Shown one piece after another: positions 11,433 to 21,096 of a DNA stretch of 64,000 nucleotides (within the stretch, counting starts at the first letter, position 1; the number at the start of each line of letters is the position of its first letter). This stretch comes from Cladorhizidae sp. MBARI D1340-BT2 (lineage: Eukaryota > Porifera > Demospongiae > Poecilosclerida > Cladorhizidae). The position numbers were made by a program, and so were the translations under genes. The notes under the pieces were generated by a model. The model was not told the origin of the DNA. It saw only the letters and a list, made by a program, of their open reading frames with translations, and made no database searches. Location: assembly GCA_028752905.1 (NCBI GenBank), contig JAQNBH010000002.1, positions 34,750,075-34,814,074 on the forward strand, read 5' to 3'.

Positions 11433-11735
11433 CAACAGAGACATGGTTGCTCTCCAAACACAAGTTTCAGATTGTTTTTATATGCATCTTCAACAGAGAC
11501 ATGGTTGCTCTCCAAACACAAGTTTCAGATTCTATTTATATGCATCTTCAACAGAGACATGGTTGCTCTCCAAACACAAGTTTCAGATTCTATTTATATG
11601 CATCTTGAGGACTAATGCTGAGTATATATTCAGCAATACTCTCATTAATTTCTTCAAGTTTCAGATTCTATTTATATGCATCTTGAGGACTAATGCTGAG
11701 TGTATATTCAGCAACGCTCTCATTAATGTCTACAA
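11433..11735 (+). repeat. Two small tandem repeats inside the Merlin element
   Basis: A 58-bp unit starting CAACAGAGACATGG occurs three times (11433, 11491, 11549). The last copy overlaps a second unit of about 80 bp (TTTCAGATTCTATTTATATG and onward) that is present twice up to about 11735. The open frame across them is a by-product of the repeat. Confidence 0.85.
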
Positions 11736-11744
11736 ACGATAATA

Positions 11745-11803
11745 GTCCATTAACACCAGTTGTGTTGTTGCCATGCTATGCTTTTAGTTAATTATTTATT
11801 TTT
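11745..11803 (-). repeat. Merlin right inverted repeat
   Basis: Reverse complement of 10171-10229. The region from here to 12035 is AT-rich with no other feature that I can see. Confidence 0.8.
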
Positions 11804-12035
11804 AGTTAATTAACTCTTCTCCCGGTGAGTTTATTTGGAAAAAAATTAAAAATTGACCATTAAGTACAAATAAATTGATATTAAATCAGAGGTTAACAAT
11901 AGTCCCTAGCAACCATATACCACAAGATAGCTCTACTGTTGGACATTATTGTGGTCAATGCATGTTGCTAGGTAACCAACCACACATGTATGAATATCAT
12001 TATAATGTTTAATAATTTTAACAAACTTAAAATTG

Positions 12036-12650
12036 TATAAATGAGTCATTCCAACCAACCATTTTTCTTGGCCACCTCAGATTAACCTGAAAATGACCAT
12101 ATTGGACATCCTCAACACGACAAATTCGATGGTGCCGTCGAAATTTCGATATCTCATTCGGTTCCAAAGTTATGAGCTTCCGAAAATCGCCACTACGGGA
12201 CGATCCGCGAATCTTTAAATCATGATATCTCTGAAACCAATAAAGATTGAGATGTCTGGTTTTCACTGTTGGATCGTGCTTGAGGAGTACTTTCAATTTA
12301 TGCACTTAAAAAGAAATAAGGGGTCAGCCACAATTATTTTTTTCAGATTGAAGAATTCGCCGGTCAAGATTTTTGTTGATGTAAAAATATTATCGCCTGA
12401 AAATTGTATATCAGTTAGCCCTTTGTGTGTAGAACAACCCCTCTAAACCATTTTACTTGCATGTCAATAGTTTAGGAGCAATGGCTTTTCTTATGAAGCC
12501 TATTTTGACTCGTCGCGACAATTCACGATAGATAACGGAGACTTGGTGTTATTTATCAAGTCTGTTAGACTATTGCAATATCCAGAAGACATTCTGATGA
12601 ATTAAGAAGGCCATTGCACAGCCCTTTTTGCTTTTTGCTTGCTATAGAAT
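12036..12650 (-). repeat. Left arm of foldback element
   Basis: Contains an outward-reading open frame of 92 codons (12305-12027) with a close counterpart in the other arm. I do not recognise the peptide, and the conservation may only reflect arm homogenisation. Confidence 0.8.
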
Positions 12651-13777
12651 GTGCAAGCTGTTGTCAAGGAAATTACCCCACACACAGAGCCTGTTTTAGT
12701 TTAAATAGAACTTGTAAAATGGAATTTGCTTTAAAAAGTTAACTTTTTGGTTAGAGAACAATAGTTATCTCTCCTAGATCTACAAATGATAAGATGTGAG
12801 TCTGCCAGGCTTCTATAAGTAAGCTGTGCTTATAAATACCTGGACCTGAATTGGAAGGGTGGCTTCAATTGGAGGGGCAGTTTCAAATGAGGAAATATGG
12901 TTAGCCTATATTTTTATGGTAATATTTACTTATTCATGTATGTACATGTAGTTATCTAGTATATTATTCTGTTACTAAAGCTAAGTAGCTACCCTTGGCA
13001 GTCCTCTTGATATATCTTGCTGTGATGCTGGATATTCAGCTATCCATAACAAGCAAGAAAGCAAACCTCTAACACACCATTCCTTACCTTATCCAAACAA
13101 ACCCACCATAGTGGCACTTTCTAATGTACATCCCTTCAGTGCAGGTAGAAGACTAGCTACTAACAGCAGCTATGGCTTTACTGGTCTAGGCTCAGTCATA
13201 AAACGACTGAAGATATTAGCCGAGCATGACTCTACTGCTCCATCTTTTGTCTACCCTGATCCTGCAGACATCCTCACTGTGGATGGCAGTGACATTCTCT
13301 CAATGTGTTCTCCAAACACCCATACTGGACGCACATAAATCATGACCAAGGCTGAAATGAAACAAGCAACTGATGCTTTGGTGCAAAAATAAACATTACA
13401 GGCTGAAATGAGAATATTATGTTAGGCTTGCATAGTTTGTGATGTTTCTGTATGAAGGATACATTTAATGATCTATCCCTAACAGTAAACTGTTTAGTGT
13501 TTAAATGTACTATGTGACTGTAATCAAATGTTTTGACCAGCAGATGCTTGGCTTATATCTGTTATTGTCTGTGCAAACAGCAATACATTATCCATGTTGT
13601 ATATGGATTGAATACCCATTTTATGTTGCAGGCACCACATAATAAAACAATGATTGAAAAATGAAATGGGTACATTGTAAGCTGCCAAGAGATGCCAGGC
13701 ACTAGGGATGACACTCACATCACTTCGGAAGGATTTTGAGACACCTATACAGCTTCGTGAATAGTGTCAAACCCCTA
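12651..13777. other. Spacer of the foldback element
   Basis: About 1.1 kb, AT-rich. A 75-codon open frame (13111-13338, plus) and a 64-codon one (13718-13524, minus) have no features I recognise. The first begins near a possible acceptor and could be a captured exon, but nothing confirms it. Confidence 0.4.
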
Positions 13778-14396
13778 GAAGCAAGCAAAAAGGGCTGTAT
13801 GGCCTTCTTTAAGTCATCAGAATGTCTTCTGGATATTGCAATAGCCTAACAGACTTGATAAATAACACCAAGTCTCCGTTATCTATCGTGAATTGTCGCG
13901 ACGAGTCAAAATAGGCTTCATAAGAAAAGCCATTGCTCCTAAACTATTGACATGCAAGTAAAATGGTTTAGAGGGGTTGTTCTACACACAAAGGGCTAAC
14001 TGATATCCGATTTTCAGGCGATAATATTTTTACATCAACAAAAATCTCGGCCGGCGAATTCTTCAATCTGAAAAAAATAATTGTGGCTGACCCCCTTATT
14101 TCTTCTTAAGTGCATAAATTGAAAGTACTCCTCAAGCACGATCCAACAGTGAAAACCAGACATCTCTATCTTTATTGGTTCCAGAGATATCATGATTTAA
14201 AGATTCGCGGATCGCCCCCTAGTGGCGATTTTCGGAAGCTCATAACTTTGGAACCGAACGAGATATCGAAATTTCGACGACACCATCGAATTTCTCGTGT
14301 TGAGGATGTCCAATATGGTAATTTTCAGGTTAATCTGAAGTGGCCGTGGAAAAAATCCAATTTTTTGGGTTGATCTGATGTGGAATGACTCTATTA
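13778..14396 (+). repeat. Right arm of foldback element
   Basis: Inverted partner of the left arm. It holds the matching outward open frame at 14110-14373 (88 codons), which shares its first 19 residues exactly with the left-arm version. Confidence 0.8.
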
Positions 14397-14593
14397 TTGT
14401 ATTGAGATTATAAATATCCTTCTATTTTCAGCCAACTTTAGGAACAACTGAGATATGCTGTGGTATGACAGACGTTTGCCTGATTGCCTGACTAACAGAA
14501 AGGACATAATTTCTACTGTATAGAATTCCCTATTATTGATACAATTCCCATAACCAATAATATTGATACAATGTACACAGAATCAAAGAGCAA

Positions 14594-15284
14594 TTATACA
14601 ATACAATACTCTGTAATGACATACTCATAGTCTGATATACAGGTGTCCTCGTGCAGTAAGACTAGCACTGGATGAAGGTAAGGGGGTGAGTTGGACACTC
14701 CTACTTCTGAGAAAAGTACGTCCTCGTGTAGGTCTACAAGACGAGCGTCCTCGTGCAGTATGGATGAAGAGAGTGGGGTAGGTGTGTTTGCATCACTATC
14801 TTTATCAGAACTCATCTGAACGTGGGGAAGCTGTGCCATGGTATTATCTCCGTCGTGGTCCATCACTTGCTCCATCAAACCTGAACATGATAGAGTTGTT
14901 ATTCGTCAACTTATTAGACAAGTCAAGGAATCAAGTACAGCTAGAACTATAAAGGAAAGTAGGCTATTACACAGGAGTAGCTAACACCTTGATTTAGCCA
15001 GCTCCTCAGACTATCAGGCTTTATATATAGCTAACAAAGTTCATTGACTTACCAGGAGGACTGCCAGGATCAATGCCTTCGCCTCCAACAGCCATAGCTT
15101 TGTCCATACTGCCATGGTTTCGATTGGAAAAGTCTCTGCCGAGTAGCTCTACTTCACTAACTTGGTCACGATCCAAACTGGGCTGTCCACGGTAGGCATA
15201 GATAGCTTCACTCTCCCCTTCCTCAGATTCATCGTCAGATAACCCGAAGTCGTCGAAGTTGTCATCCAGGACCGCTGTGAGCAT
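14594..15284 (-). CDS. Two-exon gene for an acidic Asp/Ser-rich protein of 172 aa, function unknown
   Basis: Exon 1 is 15284-15053, followed by a perfect donor (GTAAGT at 15052). Exon 2 is 14880-14594, preceded by the acceptor TCATGTTCAG. The 172-base intron joins the two frames in phase 1 with no stop, and the summed length (519 bases) is a whole number of codons. The N-terminus is rich in Asp and Glu (DDNFDDFGLSDDESEEGESE). Exon 2 carries three spaced LHED motifs encoded by a repeated CGTGYAGT-type DNA motif. No transmembrane segment or known domain is visible. It is unlike any transposon protein I know, so a host gene or its surviving 5' part is the likely reading. Additional exons, an alternative donor near 14640, or a longer protein cannot be excluded. 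Confidence 0.55.
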
Positions 15285-15529
15285 CTAATCAAAAGATAGC
15301 CTTTCGACCATTTTAAATTCTATGGCAGAATTGACCCCTTGAACTTTATGGCGGGATTTCCCTAGTTACCATGGCGCTATTGCCGTATAATTTTGAATGC
15401 TTATTTTTGTTTCGCAAAACAACCCAATGATTGATTTTTTATGATTTTTCAAACGCAATTTTACGCCAATTGGCGCTTACACCGGGAAAAGAGTTAAGGG
15501 GGGGGGGGGCAGTTGCATTTTTAATTTTT

Positions 15530-15795
15530 ACTTGTGGTTACAACTTTAGAGCTCCGTAGATTCTGCAAACTTCATGGTATGGACTTGATATATAGCTCAA
15601 AAGATAGGTATCTCTGTGTGCTCTCTTTTGATACTAAAATATGTTTCATAAGAAACTATAGGAAAGTTACTAGACCCTAAATTGGAGGGACCTCAAAAAC
15701 CTGCATCCCAAAATCCCCATCCAGAATAACTCCAGATTGCTCAGTACAAAAAAAATTGAAATTGGTACGAGTGGGTAGAGGAAGCCCTAGAGCAA
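15530..15795 (+). repeat. Single arm of a foldback MITE
   Basis: Matches the arms of the MITE at 47583-48487, including GCTCCGTAGATTCTGC, GGACTTGATATATAGCTCAA and AGATAGGTATCTCTGTGTGC, and ends near AGAGGAAGCCCTA. It directly abuts the truncated integrase that follows. The 15285-15530 stretch before it contains a run of 10 G and no gene. Confidence 0.75.
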
Positions 15796-16757
15796 TCAAT
15801 CACCTTTTTCATTAAAGAATATTGCACCAGTTGTCCTGAATGTCAAAAAACGGGCAGACAGTTATCCCAGAAAGTGCCCATGGTATACCCCAATCATTGC
15901 CGAGCCATATCAGAGGATCGCTTGGGACTTGGTGGGGAAGATGCACAGGACAAAGACAGGTTTTTAATATATTTTGGTGGAAAAGATGCCTAGGACAAAG
16001 ACAGGGTTTTCATATATTCTCACAGTGATGTGTCTTTGGTCTAGGTTCCCCTGTACTATCCCGCTCAGATGGGTGGACGCCGATCAGCCATACCGGTACA
16101 CCCGTCGAGCTTTTGTCTGACCAAAGGTCCGTATTTCTCAGTAAGGAGATGAAAAGCCTCTGTAACCTACTGAATATCAAGCAGTTGAAAACGACCTCTT
16201 ATCACCCCCAGATCAATGGTGTCCTGAAGGTGGCACCGTTGTTTGAAACAGATGCTCAGGAAGATAGACAAGGGCAAGGGCCAGTGGGATAAGTCGTTGA
16301 CGTACTGTCTCTTGGCCTATAGGGCGACCCCCCACATGGTTACTGGTTACTCCCCATATCAATTAGTTCACGGGAGTGCTATGAGAGGGCCGTGGATTGG
16401 GGAGAAATTAGCTATCAGTCATCACAGGGATGAGTGTGTGAGCTGAGGAAGAGATGAGAAGAATTGCTTAAGGTCACAAACAGTCAGGAGATGATATCTA
16501 AGAGGAAAGCTAAAGAAGTTTATGATCTTAACACACAGCCCAGGCAACTAGAGCCTGGTGAGCTAGTCCTATGTCACACTCCCGGCCTAACCAATAAGCT
16601 GCACAGTATCTGGGAAGGGTCATTTGAAGTACATGCCAAAATGTCAGAATGCAACTATGTGATATCAATTCCTGGTAAAAGATTTACAAAACAGACTGTA
16701 CACATAAACCTCCTTAAAAAGTGGGTTTACCCAAAAGCTAGGGTGGTGGTCAGGTGA
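15796..16757 (+). pseudogene. Ty3-type integrase, decayed (Gmr1-type element 2)
   Basis: Pieces of a Ty3-class integrase lie in several frames. They comprise the second half of the HHCC finger (CTSCPECQK, about 15830), a core-end block KGQWDKSLTYCLLAYRATPH followed by TGYSPYQLVHG (16243-16446), and a C-terminal part with LEPGELVLCHTPG and INLLKKW (16464-16757). An imperfect duplication of about 48 bp (about 15940-16010) and many stops disrupt the catalytic core. The next ORF downstream overlaps this one and is the start of a reverse transcriptase, so integrase precedes RT. Confidence 0.75.
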
Positions 16758-17534
16758 GGAGGAGATACATGAGCCAGTTGGAAAAGTATGGATGCGAGAC
16801 CGCCGAGGCTCAGAAGAGGGAGTTAAGGGATGTTCTCGCTGAGTACCCGGACATAGTGACAACAGAGCTGGGCCTAGTTAAGAATGAGATTGCTGAGATC
16901 CTGGTAAAGGATTGTTACCACATCAGGTCCACACCTTACCATACTGCACCAGGCATGGCTAAACAACTAAGGGAGGAGATAGAAGTTTTGGTGGAAAAGG
17001 ACATAATAGTCACTTGAAAAAGTCCTTGGACGTCTCCCTTGGTACCTGTACGGAAGAAGGGAACAGATAGTCTGTATAGATTACAAACGTCTCAATGAGG
17101 TCACAATTAACGACCCCTTTCAGATGCTCTGCATCGAGGACCTTTTAAACCAAGTGGCAGAAGCAACTTGGCTATCGAAAGTGGATTTAAATAAAGGGTT
17201 TTACCCTCTGTTAACATACTTGCAGGAGAAGACAGCCTTTTGTTCCTCTAGGGGAAAATTTGCATTCAAGCAAATACCCTTTGGGCTCAAGAACGTGCCC
17301 GCTGCATTCCAGAGAATCAGATGTATGCTGAGCACACTCTCCCACCTCCCAAGATGTAGCGCGGCATACATAGATGATGTAATAATCTTCTCACCCAATT
17401 GGAAGACTCGTATTGATCACATACGAGCAGTGCTAGATGCCCTTAAGAGTGGCAGGACTGACGGCCAACCCCCAGAAATGTGCGTGGGGTGCCCAATCGT
17501 TAGAGTATCTGGGGCATCACGTTGGCATGGGTAA
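16754..17534 (+). pseudogene. Ty3-type reverse transcriptase, decayed
   Basis: A leader ORF (16754-17017) contains the usual pre-RT region, ending in LREEIEVLVEKDII. After a frame change the RT body (17124-17534) shows LSKVDLNKGF, EKTAFCSSRGKFAFKQIPFG, NVPAAFQR and the catalytic YIDDVIIFS (about 17365-17392). Stops and indels at 17018-17120 and after 17430 remove function. It follows integrase directly. Confidence 0.8.
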
Positions 17535-18260
17535 AGTGAGGGTGCCCGAAGTAAAATGAAGGATTATGTTAGACCAACCACCAAAAAGGGTTGAGGGCAT
17601 TCCTGGGGACGGACGGCTACTACTGGCGATTCGTACCCGATTTTTCCCGGCGGGATAGCCCCTTGTTCGGGGCCCTGGATCCCTGTTAGGATAGAGTGGG
17701 GAGAATCTATTAGCGATGCCTTTGTTTACTTGGCCAAAGCCTTACCATGCGAGCACACATTAACACTGCCTAGTGAACAGGACCAACTCCTACTACAAAC
17801 TGATGGCTCCATAAGGAGTAGGAGCAGTGCTGTCCATCATCAGGAAAATGAGGAGAGCCCAGTGGCCTGTTACTCAAAACAGCTATCTTCAACGGAGAAA
17901 AACTACACGGTCACTGAGCTAGAGTGTCTGGTGGTGGTTAGGGCTATCAACTACTTTGCCATCCACCTACTGGGGCATGATTTCACACTGGTGACGGATC
18001 ACCATGCCCTAGCAGCCCTCCATAAGTCGGGCAAGCTCAATGGATGCTTGCTGCGGTAGGCGTTGGCACTCCAGCTCTACACATTCACGGTGAAATTCCG
18101 ACCAGGAACAGACTATTCGAACACTGATGGACTCAGTCAACAGGACTGGGAGGGGACTGGCTCATCAGAAATGGCAACAGTCTCAGGAGGGGGGGGGGGT
18201 GTAGGTCCACCCTCCACATACAGCACCAGCAGAGACATCCCACACAGGACGCATGCCTAG
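17535..18260 (+). pseudogene. Ty3-type RNase H, decayed
   Basis: A frame-shifted connection (GHHVGMGKVRVPE, then FLGTDGYYWRF at about 17600-17640) leads to an RNase H ORF at 17730-18059. It has LLLQTDGS, CYSKQLSSTEKNYTVTELEC and TLVTDHHALAAL, and the LQLYTFTVKFRPGTDYSNTDGLS motif follows at 18063-18135. A 10-G run follows near 18190. Confidence 0.8.
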
Positions 18261-18383
18261 CAAGGTTCAGAAGCATCCCAATGGAGAAGACCTAATAAGG
18301 AGAGAAAGATAAAGCTCTATCACATTAGAACCCATCTGCCTAACGATTAATTATCTATTTATATTGACTTACCTGAACCTACC

Positions 18384-18596
18384 TGTTAGTAATACAATTG
18401 TGTCTTGTCTGTGTATGTTGGCCATCCACTTGGAGTTCACCTTAATTACTTCCTGGCAGTATGGGTATTTAAGCCCAGCTGCCAGGACTATCTAGTTGCT
18501 TAGATTCACAATCTGAAATCCAAATTATCACTGAAATTAAAAGCCTAAACTTCTCTGGCTGCCAAGGTTAGTTACGACTGTAGGAGACGTCTAAGA
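18384..18596 (+). repeat. LTR with promoter and terminator signals
   Basis: It begins TGTTAG and ends CTAAGA, nearly inverted. A TATA-like box (TATTTAA, 18466-18472) and an ATTAAA-type poly(A) signal (about 18537) lie inside. The start is inferred from the inverted end motifs; the end is fixed by the primer-binding site that follows. Confidence 0.6.
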
Positions 18597-18597
18597 C

Positions 18598-18613
18598 TGG
18601 TGGCAGCAGCACC
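18598..18613 (+). promoter_or_regulatory. tRNA-type primer-binding site
   Basis: TGGTGGCAGCAGCACC starts with the TGG expected for a tRNA 3' CCA end and lies one base after the LTR. A short gag-like start (ATG at 18659, reading LLAELLELDNCLEIL) follows before a stop. The LTR is therefore a 5' LTR with respect to this sequence, although element coding sequence also lies upstream of it. Confidence 0.65.
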
Positions 18614-18850
18614 AAAATTGGTTATTAACTCCAGTCCCCTGACCCCTAAACATCAAGCATGATAAGAGAGGTCATTGCGCAGTGTTTACTGGCAGAATTG
18701 TTGGAGCTGGACAACTGTCTTGAAATTCTCAACTAACTGTCAGTTGACATAGAATAAAATGACTGTTAGGGTCCACAACACAGGGATCCTACAGGGGGAA
18801 AAATAGTCAGCCTATATATATACAACCAGAGAGACAATTCTCTTGGTAAA

Positions 18851-18905
18851 TGCTGCCACCAGAGTTCTCCTCGACAACTACCTAGCTTGACTGTAAGGTG
18901 ATTAA
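18851..18905 (-). repeat. Inverted LTR end with primer-binding site
   Basis: TGCTGCCACCAG at 18851-18862 is the reverse complement of the first bases of the site at 18598. The bases after it resemble, in reverse, the LTR end at 18560-18596. This looks like the 5' end of a related element on the minus strand. Confidence 0.45.
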
Positions 18906-18929
18906 GGGGGGACCTAATATATGTATAGT

Positions 18930-19493
18930 GTTTATACCAGGGGAAAAAGTGTCCACCTTCAAAGGTACATAACTTCTGAACCATACCCTTTATGCAAGTG
19001 ATTTTATGCTCAAAAGATAGCTCTCTCTTAGGGCTTTAAAATAATATAAAAATCTGCGGGTTAGGTAGGGTTAGGTAAGGCATACAGCAGGCCCATACCC
19101 AGACTTCCGAAAAGGGGGGTTCCATCACTGGTGTTTTGTTAATTGCCTGGTAAATTTAGCTGCCTCGTATCAGGATTTTGTATGCTACATTATGTTTTCT
19201 GACCCCAACTCTATTGAAGAACATACGTTTCGGTTATGGAACACCCAGTTTCCCAAGGGGTCCATAACTCTGAGGTCCTACTTTTTATATTATATAATAT
19301 TATTATTTTTGGTTAAAAAAAAAATTATTTTGTTAATTAAATTAGATAAACTATAAATTATATACTTAATTAACAAAAAATATACATACAACAAAAGTAC
19401 TTCAGTGTTGATGGAGTCTGCCACAAACATTAAATTAGAATTAAGTTAATTAAAATTGAAATATATATATACTATAATTTATTACTTTAGTAA
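18930..19493. other. Intergenic DNA with weak MITE similarity
   Basis: Positions 18940-19060 share TGCTCAAAAGATAGCTCTCTCT with the MITE arms at 15.6 and 47.7 kb but are otherwise divergent. The rest is AT-rich, with no gene seen. Confidence 0.4.
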
Positions 19494-19497
19494 TAAC

Positions 19498-19680
<183 letters not shown>

Positions 19681-19862
19681 CGAGTAAAACAATGGCCGTT
19701 CCATCAGCTGCTGCCGCGAGTCGTTCTGGGTGTGCTGTCTGCCTGAGGAACATTTCTGCGTCTGTTTCTGGCCTTATTAGACCTCATGACCCCGTCAACA
19801 GTCGCTGCTCCGGTTCTAGAAAGCCACCTGCTCTCCCACCACAACAACCATGTGCTCTATCA

Positions 19863-20450
19863 CAGAGTTGCCAACCGTCCCGGAATGGCCGGGACAGTCC
19901 CGGAATTTTGAGCATTGTCCCGGTGGTGTCCTTGTCCCGGAAATGTCCCGGAATTTACAGCTACGCGCACCTTGCGCTTCCACTCGCTTAGATGGCCACT
20001 GCAGTCTCAAGCTTGTTTAGTTTAGTCCTTTAACACTACAAAAACAGGACAAGAGAAAAACTTCAGATAAACTATTACGGGTGTGCGAAACAACCTTTGA
20101 CCTTGTTTCGATTGGAGGTGTGGCACTCACGTGAAACTTCTCAGACGTTATATCAGCAAAATGGTAGCAGAGGAGACAATAAATGGATCAAAGAATTTCG
20201 GGGGATAGGCAAGAGGTTCAAAGGTATAAATAAAATATATATAATGAAATTGATTGACAAAGTAAGTAAGCATGGAATACAGCAAATACAGGTAAATAAT
20301 AACAATACAGGGTAAATAATATCATGGGTACAGTGTGCTGCTTGTGTTCAATGCAATAGTAATGTCAGTAGTCTTGCCTTCATTTTAGTTCACTTGTATC
20401 CCGATGTACTCTGTGTGCAATCGACTTTGGTGTTAGGCCACTCCAATAAG
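19863..20450 (+). mobile_element. hAT element fragment, copy 1
   Basis: Starts CAGAGTTGCCAACCGTCCCG, a hAT-type terminus, and matches 21097-21745 closely apart from a deletion of about 60 bases around 20080-20110. It stops aligning near 20450, just where the transposase zinc finger begins in copy 2. No transposase core is present. Confidence 0.75.
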
Positions 20451-20454
20451 ATTC

Positions 20455-21095
20455 ATTGGTTCTCATCACTTCAGGAGACATAAACAGGATGCGGGCGGGC
20501 GGGCTATTACATTATTAAAACCACAAACCACAAATATTTAATTACATTTTTCCTTTTTTTTGTTTTTTGTTGTTTTTTTTTTTGGAAGATTAGCAATATC
20601 ATAATAATTATAATCTGATGCATTTTTTAAAAACGCAGTTTACTGGGAGTGTAGATAGAAGATTTTCTATGTATTTTGGACTGTTTACAGTCGCTGCACT
20701 GTGGATAATTTAACTGAGAGTCTGTTCCCATAATGGCAGTGGCACAGTATATACAAATAGAATTTATATTAGTATAGCTTCTCAATTGGTTCTGAGCATA
20801 CCATGCTTCTGACATAGACCTCATTCAATGGATCAGACAGAGCAAGATCTTCAAGTGCCGATCCACATGTGAACATGAGTCCATCCAGTTCACGTTCCAG
20901 ACACTGAGCCCAAAATCACTGTAACACTAAGAAACACCATTGAGAAACTCAGCTTCACACAATTTAATGACATCAGGACATCATGTTCCGTGCTACACAG
21001 GAAACCACCAAAAAAATTGGTGCTAGAGGTCAAATAATGGGCTTTGACCTAGAAATGTTAAATAATGGGAAAATTCATGAGGGCATCATCTGAAT
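20455..21095. other. Spacer between the two hAT copies
   Basis: AT-rich DNA with poly(T) runs (20550-20585). A 65-codon minus open frame (20824-20627) with two CxxC pairs is not convincing as a gene. Confidence 0.4.
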
Positions 21096-21096
21096 A

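Larger units (their letters stand above)
10171..11803 (-). mobile_element. Merlin-superfamily DNA transposon, inactive
   Basis: Inverted repeats of about 59 bp (10171-10229 and 11745-11803) flank a broken transposase related to bacterial IS1595/IS1016 enzymes, the hallmark of eukaryotic Merlin elements. The true outer ends may extend a little beyond the arms; I could not define the target duplication. A part of the left end (the segment around 10220-10260) also occurs alone at about 24570-24615, showing that related copies exist. Confidence 0.75.
12036..14396. mobile_element. Foldback-type element with about 0.6-kb inverted arms
   Basis: The left arm (about 12036-12650) and right arm (about 13778-14396) are inverted copies with high identity along their whole length and a few small indels. 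The outer ends read GAGTCATTCCA and TGGAATGACTC. The arms carry no transposase. They enclose a unique spacer of about 1.1 kb. Target duplication is not clear to me (AT-rich flanks). Confidence 0.8.
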
